Part shown: piece by piece, positions 37,496 through 46,043 of the stretch
Layout of the letters: each line of letters opens with the position of its first letter
How positions within the stretch are numbered: the stretch's first letter is position 1
Assembly (NCBI RefSeq): GCF_009765365.1
Contig: NZ_VTOM01000011.1
Coordinates: 1 to 64,000 of the forward strand
Source: Antarcticirhabdus aurantiaca
GTDB taxonomy: Bacteria > Pseudomonadota > Alphaproteobacteria > Rhizobiales > Rhizobiaceae
Length of the DNA: 64,000 nt
Reading direction: 5' to 3'
Position numbers and translations under genes: made by a program
Notes under the pieces: generated by a model
Databases searched by the model: none
Told to the model about the DNA's origin: nothing
The model's input: only the letters and a program-made list of their open reading frames with translations

Positions 37496-39049
37496 TCAGT
37501 GGTGGTGACCTTCGAGCCAGCGAAGCTTGACGAGTTCCTCGACGTAGCGCCTCAGGTCGCGAAGGCTCCCCTCGGCTCCGAAGGCGTCGGTGAGCGCCCC
37601 AAGCTCCTCTCCGTCGAAGGGTGGCTCCATGCCGGGTTCGAGATCGAGTTCGGCGAGGAGATCGCGCCGGATGCGGTCGGCGAGCGCGGGCACGTGCTCG
37701 GCCCTGGGCCGGGGCACCTTCAGAACGCGCAGTCTGCTCCGGAGCGGGCCGGGAAGCCCCTGCGTCGAGTTGGCGGTGAAGAGCCAGATGATGCGCGAGG
37801 CGTCGATCTCGGCGTCGAGGAAAAGATCGCGCCACTTGGTCGACGACAGCGGCTCAAGCAGGGACAGGAGCGGATCGTGCACCGAGCCCGCCGATGATCG
37901 GCCTGCCTTTTCCAGCTCGTCGATCAGGATGCCGGGATTGGCGATCCTGTGCTGCGTGAACAGGCGGAGCGGCACCGACGGATATGCGCTCGACCAGCGC
38001 CGCGGCGATCCCGTCAGCCCATGGTCCGACGTCGTTCCCGCGTCGATGGCGGCGAAGGGTACGCCGAGCGCGTCGAGGAGGTCGCGGCAGAGGCGGCTCT
38101 TGCCCGCCCCCGGCGGGCCGACGAGAATGGTGGGCCGGATTGCGACGGGCCGATCCTCGACGAGGTCGCCAAGGATCCGATCGATCGCGAATGCTGCATG
38201 CGGGTGAGCGGCGAGAAGGTTTCGGCGAACATCGGCGAGGGTGTTCGCATGGATCAGCGGCAGCGCCTTGCCGACGATGCCCTCGATGCCCCACTGCTTC
38301 CGATCGTCCCGGCTGAGCGCCGCGCTCGGCACGACGACGCGTCCGGATGAGTCCTGCCCAAGATCGGGTTCCTCGGTCGATCGCGTATCCTTGAAGTGTC
38401 GCTTGGCGACGGCCTCGGCGAGCCCGTTGCCTTCCTCGAAACCTTCCTGGCGGCCGAGCTCGCGAGCGCTGGTGCTCGCGGCCGCCCAGAGAGCTGCCGT
38501 GGCATCGATGCCGATGGCCTTTGGGTCCGTGGCCGCCCTAACTGTCCCGCTGCGGCCCTCGCTCACCATCCCGTGCGCGAGGGCGCCCCAGCCGACCGCG
38601 TGCCCCACCATGGTTTCGGCATCGGTGAGTGCCTGCGCTGCGAGGCGGCGCTCCTCCTCGTCGAGCGCGCGCCCGCGAAAGGCATCGTGACGCGCCATCA
38701 TCTGGTGGACCTCGGCGGCGCAGCGGGTCGAGACCTCGAGCTGGGCCGGGCGGTACCCGGCGCCCGCGAGGTGGAACAGCATCGTCCAACTGAGGTGCTC
38801 GTCGGCGTCGCGGACGAGTTCCGCGAGGGGCATGTCGACCAAGTGATCCTGGCCAGCCTCCATGGCGCCCAAGACGCTGTCGACGAGCATGCGGGTGTGC
38901 TCGTCCACGAGGTTCTCGCGCGCTTCCTTCAGGTACACCTCGAAGCTGGCGCGCCCGCAACGGGCCAGCTCGTGGATCGGATGACGTGCGCCGAGGCGTG
39001 TCCGCTCTTCCTTGCCGATCGTCCGGTCTGCATCGTCGTCGGCGATCAT
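37496..39049 (-). CDS. Lon-like AAA+ ATPase without a protease domain
   Basis: A 517-residue protein. The N-terminal 280 residues are helical and not assignable. A C-terminal AAA+ module of Lon/MoxR type follows: Walker A VGPPGAGKSRLCRDLL (K317), Walker B ILIDELEKAG, sensor 1 IIWLFTANSTQGLP and arginine finger region PLRSRLRVLKVP. The module ends at residue 517, where Lon would continue into its Ser-Lys protease domain, which is absent. The downstream zinc-ribbon gene is translationally close. A role in defence or island maintenance is plausible from context, not from sequence. Confidence 0.75.
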   Translation of the reverse strand: MIADDDADRTIGKEERTRLGARHPIHELARCGRASFEVYLKEARENLVDEHTRMLVDSVLGAMEAGQDHLVDMPLAELVRDADEHLSWTMLFHLAGAGYRPAQLEVSTRCAAEVHQMMARHDAFRGRALDEEERRLAAQALTDAETMVGHAVGWGALAHGMVSEGRSGTVRAATDPKAIGIDATAALWAAASTSARELGRQEGFEEGNGLAEAVAKRHFKDTRSTEEPDLGQDSSGRVVVPSAALSRDDRKQWGIEGIVGKALPLIHANTLADVRRNLLAAHPHAAFAIDRILGDLVEDRPVAIRPTILVGPPGAGKSRLCRDLLDALGVPFAAIDAGTTSDHGLTGSPRRWSSAYPSVPLRLFTQHRIANPGILIDELEKAGRSSAGSVHDPLLSLLEPLSSTKWRDLFLDAEIDASRIIWLFTANSTQGLPGPLRSRLRVLKVPRPRAEHVPALADRIRRDLLAELDLEPGMEPPFDGEELGALTDAFGAEGSLRDLRRYVEELVKLRWLEGHHH

Positions 39050-39212
39050 GGGAGGTCATGCCCTTCCTGCCTTCGGTCCGCCAGCGTCGTGGCTGGACCC
39101 GGCTCGTCGGATACGTGAGGTGGGTGGGACCTGGAGCCATCGCGGTGCCCGCATCCGGCTTGGCCTCGAGCTCAGGAGCCGACGCCGATGGCAGCGCCCT
39201 TCCAGCGCATTC

Positions 39213-39884
39213 TCAGTCAACCTCGCGGGAGAGCCGGAAGACCTGGGTCCTGAACTCATCGGCGAAGGCGTCTATCCTGTCGCGGGTCGAGGCCATCTCG
39301 CTGACGGGATAGGGTGGCTTTCGGAACGGTCCCATCCGAACGGCCGAGAGGGCGCTCCACGCCATCGCCTGCCAGACGAGGTCGGTCCCGTCGCCCTCTC
39401 GGTGCCACTCCTGCACGTAGGCCATCAGCGCAGCCTCTGCGGCGACGATCTGGGTGGCCTCCACGTCGCCAAGGAACGCGGCGTAGATCACGCACCGTAG
39501 GCGGGTGGTACCGTTCGGGTCGGAGGTCTCGTCGAAGTGGCAAGATCCGAGCGCGTCGAGGATGGCGGCGTCGGCCGAGGCGTCGCCTAGCTTGAGCCCT
39601 CGGGTGGTCGCCCCCAGCCTATGCAAGGAATCGAGGGCTTCCCGATCGAGCCTGTCGAGGGCGAGCGCCGCGACGAAGGCGCGTATGTCCGCTGCCATGT
39701 CTCCGCCCATGAATGGGTATCCGCGCAAGAGTTGGTCCGCGGTTGGCAGATATGAGCCTTCGGCCGCCTCGACACGACGCCGGAGGTCCGCCTCGCGTGC
39801 CAGTTCGCGCTCCTGCCGCGCCGCTTCCATGCTGGCCATCGCGCCTCCGAGGCGCCGGCCATCGTCCCGTCGTGTCGTCGTCAT
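39213..39884 (-). CDS. Helical protein of unknown function, upstream of the AAA+ gene
   Basis: A 223-residue, largely helical acidic protein. A charged coiled-coil-like segment near the N-terminus (AARQERELAREADLRRRVEAA) is followed by a helical domain rich in Ala and Leu. No enzyme motif or membrane segment. I chose ATG 39884 because a GGAG lies 8 nt upstream; ATG at 39890 is the alternative. It precedes the AAA+ gene by 163 bp on the same strand and is divergent from the XRE regulator, so it is probably the first gene of this small cluster. Confidence 0.6.
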   Translation of the reverse strand: MTTTRRDDGRRLGGAMASMEAARQERELAREADLRRRVEAAEGSYLPTADQLLRGYPFMGGDMAADIRAFVAALALDRLDREALDSLHRLGATTRGLKLGDASADAAILDALGSCHFDETSDPNGTTRLRCVIYAAFLGDVEATQIVAAEAALMAYVQEWHREGDGTDLVWQAMAWSALSAVRMGPFRKPPYPVSEMASTRDRIDAFADEFRTQVFRLSREVD

Positions 39885-40075
39885 GTCCATGGCTCCGCGG
39901 GGGCCGGGCGGCAGTCGCGCCGTTCGATCCCAGGATTTCGTCCGACCCCGTCGCATTCGGCGTCACGGTGTCCCTGCGCTCGGCGAGGGGATCCGGAGGA
40001 GGCCGCGGGGCCGCGGCCTCCCGAATCACTCGCCTGTCTCTACGAGCCAACTTCAAACATCCCCTGTCAAAAAGA

Positions 40076-40108
40076 TCAATCCTTAGACCGTGAATGGACT
40101 CGTAAGTC
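40076..40108. promoter_or_regulatory. Candidate operator between the divergent cluster and the XRE gene
   Basis: AT-richer intergenic patch with tcaatccttag (40076-40086) and, inverted, ggactcgt (40097-40104, reverse complement acgagtcc). The core acgagtcc equals copies of the array at 27269-27421. It may be a binding site shared between the two ends of the left module, or a site for the XRE regulator. Confidence 0.35.
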
Positions 40109-40159
40109 ACTTTTTCTCATATTGTTGACAAGCCGTGGGCGGCGGTGATCCTGCCCCGG

Positions 40160-40510
40160 ATGCCTGCCGATCCCAACATTCTCAGGGCTGCGAGGGTCCT
40201 GCTCGGCCTGTCCCAGGACGAGCTCGCCGAGGCGGCCAGGATCAGCAAGCGTAGTCTGGCCCGCCTGGAGGCTGGAGAGTTCGATCCCCTGTTGTCGACC
40301 ATAGAGACGGTGAAGCTGGCCCTTGAGGAGCGGGGAGTTGTGTTCCTGGGACCCACGGAGAGTTCCGGCCCGGGATTGCGGGTTTCCGGCACCATCTCCT
40401 TCGGGTGGGAGGACGCACGCGCGCAGGTGGCGAGAAGGCGGGAGAGACGAGGGGCGTCAGCGAAGGCGTCCGCTGCGGTGACCGACGACGCGGCGGGGGA
40501 CGCCGATTGA
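40160..40510 (+). CDS. XRE-family helix-turn-helix regulator
   Basis: A 116-residue DNA-binding protein. The HTH occupies about residues 7-60 (LRAARVLLGLSQDELAEAARISKRSLARLEAG), a standard lambda-repressor-type fold, followed by a charged, disordered tail rich in Ala and Arg. It is divergent from the minus-strand cluster (39884-37132), the usual arrangement for a regulator of such a cluster. ATG 40160 is preferred; GTG 40145 would add five residues. Confidence 0.8.
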   Translation: MPADPNILRAARVLLGLSQDELAEAARISKRSLARLEAGEFDPLLSTIETVKLALEERGVVFLGPTESSGPGLRVSGTISFGWEDARAQVARRRERRGASAKASAAVTDDAAGDAD

Positions 40511-40904
40511 GCCGCTTGACCGCGGTCGCGATGTCCGCTTGCGCACGGGAGGGGAGTGGCTGTCAACACCTAGGCGAGGTGCGGTCGAGAACGAACCTAC
40601 CATCCTTGGATCGCTTCAGTTCCCGAGGGCCTCGGCAGGCAACTGAGGTAGGTGGGTAGGGCCGGAACGAGGGGCGCAGCCGCAGGTGCCGTAAACAGTC
40701 CGGCAGGATCGCCGGGTCTGCCGACTGGAACTCGGCCGGCATGGCGATGCGGCGCGCATCTGTGAGGTAGCTCGAGAGGATGTGCACCGACCGTATCCGG
40801 CCGGCGAAGCCCACCATTCCCAGGAACGGTGCCGAGCGCACGGGGCGCCTTGCGCTCCCCGGCGAGACGCTTTCCGGTACGCCAACGGTTCCAGGGAGGA
40901 TCCC
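40511..40904. other. Gap between the XRE regulator and moeA
   Basis: About 390 bp in which no open frame on either strand shows family resemblance or a ribosome site. The convergent genes on both sides would need terminators here, but no strong stem with a T run is visible. Confidence 0.5.
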
Positions 40905-42173
40905 TCAGGCGAACACCCGCACGGTTGCCATCGGGACGAACTCGACCATGTCGCCTTTCGCCACACCTTGGACCCCGGGCGGCACGACACAGAACCCGTC
41001 GGACCGCGTCAGCGGCAGGAGCCTCGCGGAGCCGCCCCGTCCGAGCGTGTCCACGACCGGACGACCGAAGGCATCCATTCCCACCACGGCCGCCGGAGCG
41101 TACTCGAACCGACCGGGCGACGCGTTCCGATCGAACCCGGCGACGGCGTAGAGGGGATGCCGCACGATCGGCGTTGCCCCGGCGAGCCGCGCGACGAGGT
41201 GCCTGCCCACGAGCAGGAAGCCGACGAGGGCGGCGAGCGGGTTGCCGGGAAGACCGAGAATGACGGCCTTGCCCAGCCGACCGAAGGCCAAGGGCTTGCC
41301 GGGCTTGATGCCCATCTTCAGGGGGCGCAGGCTGCCGCCGGACGCCTCCACCGACCGGCGCACGAAGTCCTGCTCCCCGACCGACACACCACCGGACGTG
41401 ATCACCAGGTCGCTGGTTACCGCCGCTTCTGCGATCGCGGACGCGGTTGAGGAGGGCTCGTCGGGGACGATCCCCCCGTCCACGAGATCCACGCCGGGAT
41501 GGCGAAGGAGCTCGAGCAGCATGACGCGGTTGGAGTCGTAGATCGCGCCTTCCGAAAGGTTCTCGCCGAGCGCGCGCAGCTCGGTGCCGGTCGAGATGAC
41601 CGTCACGCGCACCCGCCTCGCGACCTTCCCCTCCACGATGCCGGAGGCGGCGAGCAGGGCGAGATGGCGGGCGTCGACCAGCGTCCCCTCCCTGAGCAGG
41701 ATCTCGTCGGGCGCGACGTCCTCCCCCGCCAGCCGCACGTTGTCGCCGGCACGCACCTCCCGACGGGGAAAGACCGCGCCGTCGCGGAGGTCGACATGCT
41801 CCTGCATGACGACGGCGTCGCAGCCCAGCGGAAAAGCTGCCCCCGTGAAGATGCGCACTGCCTCTCCCGCCGCGATTTCGCCGCGCATGGGCCTCCCCGC
41901 CACCACGGTGCCGACGATCCTGAAGCCGCCCCAGGACCGACCCGAAGCCGGCAGCGCGAGGGCGTAGCCGTCCATGGCGGAGTGATCGAAGGGCGGAAGG
42001 GCGCGCGGGGCACGGATGGGGGTCGACACGACGCGTCCGGCCATCTCGGCCAGCCGCAGGGTTTCGGTGCCGGCCACCGGAGCGACGTCCTCCAGGACGA
42101 GAGCCAGGGCCTCCTGTGGGGTGAGCCCCCCGCTGATGAAACAGGGGTCGACGGTCGCGGCTCCATCCTTCAT
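40905..42173 (-). CDS. moeA: Molybdopterin molybdenumtransferase MoeA
   Basis: A 422-residue enzyme that inserts molybdate into adenylylated molybdopterin. Recognisable motifs are ALPPFDHSAMDGYAL near the start, the GDNVRLAGEDV segment, VISTGTELRALGE and SGGVSVGEQDFV of the MoCF domain, and GLPGNPLAALVGF. It ends the arsenite oxidase cluster and would supply the cofactor for AioA; moeA genes in this place are known from other aio clusters. Several in-frame ATGs (42194, 42185, 42173) are possible; ggaagga sits 12 nt before 42173. Confidence 0.93.
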   Translation of the reverse strand: MKDGAATVDPCFISGGLTPQEALALVLEDVAPVAGTETLRLAEMAGRVVSTPIRAPRALPPFDHSAMDGYALALPASGRSWGGFRIVGTVVAGRPMRGEIAAGEAVRIFTGAAFPLGCDAVVMQEHVDLRDGAVFPRREVRAGDNVRLAGEDVAPDEILLREGTLVDARHLALLAASGIVEGKVARRVRVTVISTGTELRALGENLSEGAIYDSNRVMLLELLRHPGVDLVDGGIVPDEPSSTASAIAEAAVTSDLVITSGGVSVGEQDFVRRSVEASGGSLRPLKMGIKPGKPLAFGRLGKAVILGLPGNPLAALVGFLLVGRHLVARLAGATPIVRHPLYAVAGFDRNASPGRFEYAPAAVVGMDAFGRPVVDTLGRGGSARLLPLTRSDGFCVVPPGVQGVAKGDMVEFVPMATVRVFA

Positions 42174-42312
42174 GGGCTTTACCATTCCTTCCATGCCGTG
42201 GACGCCCCATTGTCCGCGCACGAGGCCCGCCCGAGCCAATGGGTCGGGCGGGCTGCGTCACGGATGCGGACGGGATCCCCCCATGAGGCGGGCCGACAGC
42301 GTGCAGCGAGAG

Positions 42313-42717
42313 TCAGGGGGCCTTCGTTCCGTCGAGCAGGAAGGTCCGCAGGTAGGCGATGACGTCGGCCCGCTCCTCCGGCTTCTTCAAGCCGGGGAAC
42401 GCCATCTTGGTGCCCGGCGCGACGGCCCTCGGGTTCTCGAGGAAGGACGACAGCGTCGCCGCGTCCCAGACCTTCCCCGCTGCCTGCCCGTCCATCAGGA
42501 CCTTCGAGTAGGCGTAACCCTCGTAGTGTGCCCACTTGCCGTCGACGACGCCGTTGAGGGGCGGTCCGACCCGTGGCTTCGCTCCCTCGCCGACGGCGTG
42601 GCATGCGGAGCACCTCTTGAATACGACCTCGCCCGTCGAGGCGTTCCCCTCCTGGGCAAGGGCGGGCGCGGCCGCGGCGAGGGCGAGGACGAGGCTTGCG
42701 ATGGCTGTGCGGGGCAT
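42313..42717 (-). CDS. Periplasmic cytochrome c, likely electron acceptor of arsenite oxidase
   Basis: A 134-residue class I cytochrome c with a Sec signal peptide (about 1-22). Heme attachment is CSACH (C36, C39, H40) and the distal methionine ligand M105 lies in GTKMAFPGL. It resembles cytochrome c2/c550. It sits 47 bp after aioA and before moeA, the place where cytC is found in other rhizobial aio operons, and would pass electrons from AioB to the respiratory chain. Maturation depends on the Ccm system encoded at 5484-9632. Confidence 0.92.
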   Translation of the reverse strand: MPRTAIASLVLALAAAAPALAQEGNASTGEVVFKRCSACHAVGEGAKPRVGPPLNGVVDGKWAHYEGYAYSKVLMDGQAAGKVWDAATLSSFLENPRAVAPGTKMAFPGLKKPEERADVIAYLRTFLLDGTKAP

Positions 42718-42764
42718 GTGGGTCCTGATGCTGTGGGAAATCCCGAGCGGAAGGTACGCGAGCC

Positions 42765-45344
42765 TCAGCCCGCGTACTCCTTGGGCTTGAAGGAGAGGTG
42801 GCGGACCGTCTCGGGCGCGTCCGAGATCTTCCGGATGTCGCCCCACGTCTGCTTGTAGTTGGGGATGACGAACTCGTTCACGGCACCCGAGACGACGTTG
42901 CCCTGCACCCCCGTCGGGAAGCCGAAGAGCATGAAGACCTGTCCCGGCCTGGCGCTCGGGGTGGGATAGGCCATTGCCTGCGTCGAGCCGTTGTCGTTGA
43001 AGATCTCGACGAGGTCACCCTCCTTCACGGACAGCCTCGACATGTCCTCGGGGTTCATCTCGACGAAGGGGTAGGGCCAACGGTCCATGACGAACGCGTT
43101 GCCGACGTCGAGGTAGGCGGACTGCCAGACCATGTTCGCGCGGCCGTTGTTGATCAGGAACGGGAACTTGTCCTTCTCAGCCTGCTTGCCCGCCGCCTGG
43201 AGGCCCCGCCACGGAGCGTCGAGGAAGTGGGCCTTCCCGTCCTCGGTCGAGAACTTGCCGTCGGCATAGAGGCGTTTCGTGCCGACGATCCTCCCGTCGG
43301 CGACGCCGGTCGCCGGCTCCTGAAAGCCGTTCGTGCCCATGGCGCGCAACAGCTCGTAGGTGACGTGCTCGCCGCCCTCGGCATGGGCGTGGTAGCCGTC
43401 CATGAAGGCGTCCTCTTCCGTCTTCCAGTCGAAGCCCTCGAACTTGGCCGCCGCCGCCGCTTCGCCTGTCTCGGTCAAGATCCTTTGGAGGTGGTTCGCG
43501 ATGCGCGCCGCGATCAACGCGTCGGGCATGGCTTCCCCGGGCGGGTCCATGTAGCGCTCGGTGATGCGCATGCGGCGCTCGCCGTTCATCGAGGTGAGGT
43601 TCATCTCACCGGACGTCGCCGCCGGAAGGATGACGTGACAGGCCTCGCCGATCTGCGTCGGCACGATGTCGACGTCGACCGCGAAGAGGCCGCCGTCGGC
43701 AATGGCCGCGGCGATGGCTTCCACCATCGCGGCCCGGTCGCCGTAGGGCACGCGGTTCATGGCGTCCTTGACCTTGTCGGTCCGGCGCTTGTAGGCCGCC
43801 TTGAACTCCATGGCGTTCAGGGTCGTCTTGTAGTTGTCGCAACCCCAGATGTGGTGCACGCCGCCCTTGCCCTCGATGAGCAGCTTGTCGACGTAGGCCG
43901 CCGGGCGCCCGACGTGGCTCGCGTCAGGGCGCACGTATCCTTCCTGATGTCCGCCCAGGCGCACGCACCCGCCGCCCTCGCGCCCGACGTTGCCCGTGGC
44001 CAGCGCGAGGTTCGCGATGGCCCCATTGGTCCGGTAGTTGTCGTTGCCCCAGATGAGGCCCTTCTCGTAGGCAAACATGGTCCGGCGCCTGCCCCCGCCG
44101 TCTTTCGGCTGCGCGATCCATTCCGCCGCCTTGACGATGTCGGCCTCGGACAGTCCGGTGATCGACGCGGTCTCGGCGAGAGTCATACGGTTGGCCGCAA
44201 GGGCGCCGGCGAAGTCGGTGAGGCGGCCTGCCTGGACGCGCTCGACCTCCGGGCGCCCCGGGAGGAGCGTCTGGTCGGCGTCCCCACCGTCCGCCGCCGG
44301 AGCCGGAGCCGGAGCCGGAGCCGCTGCCGGGGCGGCGGTGCTCGCGTCGATGAAGGCCCTGTCGATCCAGCCCTTGTCGGCGATGTAGGTGAGGAGGCCG
44401 TTCAACAGCGCCAAGTCGGTGCCGGAGTTGAGCGCGAGGTGCAGGACGTTGTCCTTACCGACCTCCGCCTCGCAGGCGTTGATGCTGACGGTCCGGCGGG
44501 GATCGACGAAGATGATGCGTCCGGGCGCATGCGCCTCGTCCGGCATCTGCTCCTGCTTCTTCGGCAGGGATTCGCCGCGCAGGTTCGGAATCCAGTGGTT
44601 GAGGAAGTAGTTGGTCTGCGCCTCAAGCGGGTTCGCGCCCATGCAGAAGATGGTATCGGCGAGTTCGGCGTCCTCGTAACAGTTGTTCAGCTCGCCGACG
44701 CCCATGTCGCGCGTTGCGTGAACCTCCGAGTTGTAGGCCGGACGGTTGTGGATGCGGATGTTCCGCACCTTCATGGCGCCGAAGTAGAGCTTGCCCGTGC
44801 CCCAGGTGTTCTCGTAGCCGCCGCCCGCGCCTCCATGATCGAAGGCCGAGACAAACAGGCCGTCCTCGCCCTGGTCCTTGATAACGCGCGCGGTGACGCG
44901 TGCCACCAGGTCGAGGGCGTCGTCCCAGCTCGTCGGCTGATACTGCCCATAGCGCCACACCATCGGGTTCGTCAGGCGGCGGAGCTGGGTCGAACGGGCG
45001 CGGCTGTAGCTCATCTCGGCCATGCGCCCGCCCCGGGGAGAAGCCAGGCCGGAGTTCACCACGCAATCGTGGTCCGGCTTGATGACGAGGTGCACCGGAC
45101 GACCGTCCTGCTCGACGATGTTGTACATCGACGGGGAGTACCAAGCAGGGGTCTGCGCGTACTGCTGCTCGGAGAGGTCCACCCCGAACGCGTTCTCCCC
45201 GGGCGCCGTCCCGCCTTGGCGATTCACGTCCCACGTGTACGCCTTGTAGCCGCATCCGACGATGCAGTAGTGGCAGACCGTCGTGTGGACCTTCGCGTCG
45301 GCGGGAATGATGGGCAGGCGGTCGATCTGTCGCTTGTAGGCCAT
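42765..45344 (-). CDS. aioA: Arsenite oxidase large subunit AioA (Mo-bis-MGD, 3Fe-4S)
   Basis: An 859-residue DMSO-reductase-family catalytic subunit that oxidises arsenite to arsenate in the periplasm. The 3Fe-4S motif is C24-x2-C27-x3-C31, with Ser in the fourth position (VVNSGLASPRGGRMAE) as is diagnostic for arsenite oxidase. Further AioA landmarks are FDHGGAGGGYENTWGTGKLYF, RIHNRPAYNSEVHATRD and MGANPLEAQTNYFLNHW. It has no signal peptide and is carried across the membrane with AioB. Odd: an Ala/Pro-rich insertion at about residue 340-370, which the normal 820-830-residue family lacks. Start 45344 follows ggagga. Confidence 0.96.
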   Translation of the reverse strand: MAYKRQIDRLPIIPADAKVHTTVCHYCIVGCGYKAYTWDVNRQGGTAPGENAFGVDLSEQQYAQTPAWYSPSMYNIVEQDGRPVHLVIKPDHDCVVNSGLASPRGGRMAEMSYSRARSTQLRRLTNPMVWRYGQYQPTSWDDALDLVARVTARVIKDQGEDGLFVSAFDHGGAGGGYENTWGTGKLYFGAMKVRNIRIHNRPAYNSEVHATRDMGVGELNNCYEDAELADTIFCMGANPLEAQTNYFLNHWIPNLRGESLPKKQEQMPDEAHAPGRIIFVDPRRTVSINACEAEVGKDNVLHLALNSGTDLALLNGLLTYIADKGWIDRAFIDASTAAPAAAPAPAPAPAADGGDADQTLLPGRPEVERVQAGRLTDFAGALAANRMTLAETASITGLSEADIVKAAEWIAQPKDGGGRRRTMFAYEKGLIWGNDNYRTNGAIANLALATGNVGREGGGCVRLGGHQEGYVRPDASHVGRPAAYVDKLLIEGKGGVHHIWGCDNYKTTLNAMEFKAAYKRRTDKVKDAMNRVPYGDRAAMVEAIAAAIADGGLFAVDVDIVPTQIGEACHVILPAATSGEMNLTSMNGERRMRITERYMDPPGEAMPDALIAARIANHLQRILTETGEAAAAAKFEGFDWKTEEDAFMDGYHAHAEGGEHVTYELLRAMGTNGFQEPATGVADGRIVGTKRLYADGKFSTEDGKAHFLDAPWRGLQAAGKQAEKDKFPFLINNGRANMVWQSAYLDVGNAFVMDRWPYPFVEMNPEDMSRLSVKEGDLVEIFNDNGSTQAMAYPTPSARPGQVFMLFGFPTGVQGNVVSGAVNEFVIPNYKQTWGDIRKISDAPETVRHLSFKPKEYAG

Positions 45345-45357
45345 GGTGTGTCCTCCC

Positions 45358-45894
45358 TCAGAGCACGTTCGAGAGGCGGCCGTAGAGGAGCTCGTCGAGT
45401 CCTTCGGCGTAGATGTCACCTTTCTCGTCGACGCGCAGCGTGTACTGCGGCAGGTTCTGTGTTGCCTGCCCCCATGTCTCCTGCCCCCCCTTCTCGATGT
45501 CGAAGACCGAGTAATGGCCGGGACAGTTGAAGGTTCGGCGTTCGGGGTTGTAGCTCAAGGGGAAGCCCTGGTGCGGGCAGACCGTCGTGAAACCGACGAC
45601 GTCGCCATCGGGTCCGGCCCCGCCTGGTACCGCCTTCCCGAGCTTCAGAAGTACGCCCGGTGCGTTCTCGTCGGGATAGGCGACGTCGAGCGGCTCGTTG
45701 GCGGTGAGGTCGGCGATGTTGGCCAAGCGATTGGAGGGATAGGTCACCCGCGCGAGGCCGACGGGGGCAGGGGTGGGCTGCGCGCCTGCTGCGGTCGGCA
45801 TGGCAACCGATGCCGCCGCTCCGGCGGCGGCCACGACCCCACCCCTCAGGAACTGCCGCCGACCGATGTCGACCTGCTTCGTGCATCTTTGCAT
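45358..45894 (-). CDS. aioB: Arsenite oxidase small Rieske subunit AioB
   Basis: A 178-residue 2Fe-2S Rieske protein with a twin-arginine signal (RRQFLRG, residues 12-18), which exports the folded AioBA complex. Cluster ligands are C106 and H108 (CPHQGF) and C124 and H127 (CPGHYS). The disulfide cysteines of other Rieske proteins are replaced by F111 and G126, as in the Rhizobium NT-26 enzyme. It is the first gene of the structural operon, 13 bp before aioA, behind a sigma-54 promoter and a strong ribosome site (gggaggg). Confidence 0.95.
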   Translation of the reverse strand: MQRCTKQVDIGRRQFLRGGVVAAAGAAASVAMPTAAGAQPTPAPVGLARVTYPSNRLANIADLTANEPLDVAYPDENAPGVLLKLGKAVPGGAGPDGDVVGFTTVCPHQGFPLSYNPERRTFNCPGHYSVFDIEKGGQETWGQATQNLPQYTLRVDEKGDIYAEGLDELLYGRLSNVL

Positions 45895-45927
45895 GGGACC
45901 CTCCCGTTTCCTATTTGGAAGGATTCC

Positions 45928-45943
45928 AGCAAGCGGCGTGCCA
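45928..45943 (-). promoter_or_regulatory. Sigma-54 (-24/-12) promoter of aioBA
   Basis: Minus strand reads TGGCACGCCGCTTGCT, an essentially perfect match to the RpoN consensus TGGCAC-N5-TTGCW with GG and GC elements correctly spaced. It lies 33 bp upstream of the aioB start, leaving a leader of about 20 nt. It is preceded by the gene for a sigma-54 activator (aioR), so AioR-dependent transcription is the obvious reading. Confidence 0.9.
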
Positions 45944-46043
45944 TCATTGCCCTTGCCTGCCTTCTCAAGGATCGCCGGGTCTCGAGCGGGAGGGGCGTCA
46001 GGGATGCCGAACGGGCGGGTGTTAGCGTCCGGAATTCCGAACG

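Noticed and set aside
40563-40841. Possible 92-residue minus-strand gene between the XRE gene and moeA
   Set aside because: No ribosome site, no recognisable domain and an amino acid composition like random high-GC frames.
42798-45530. Long plus-strand open frame opposite aioA
   Set aside because: Antisense shadow; aioA on the minus strand has all diagnostic motifs.
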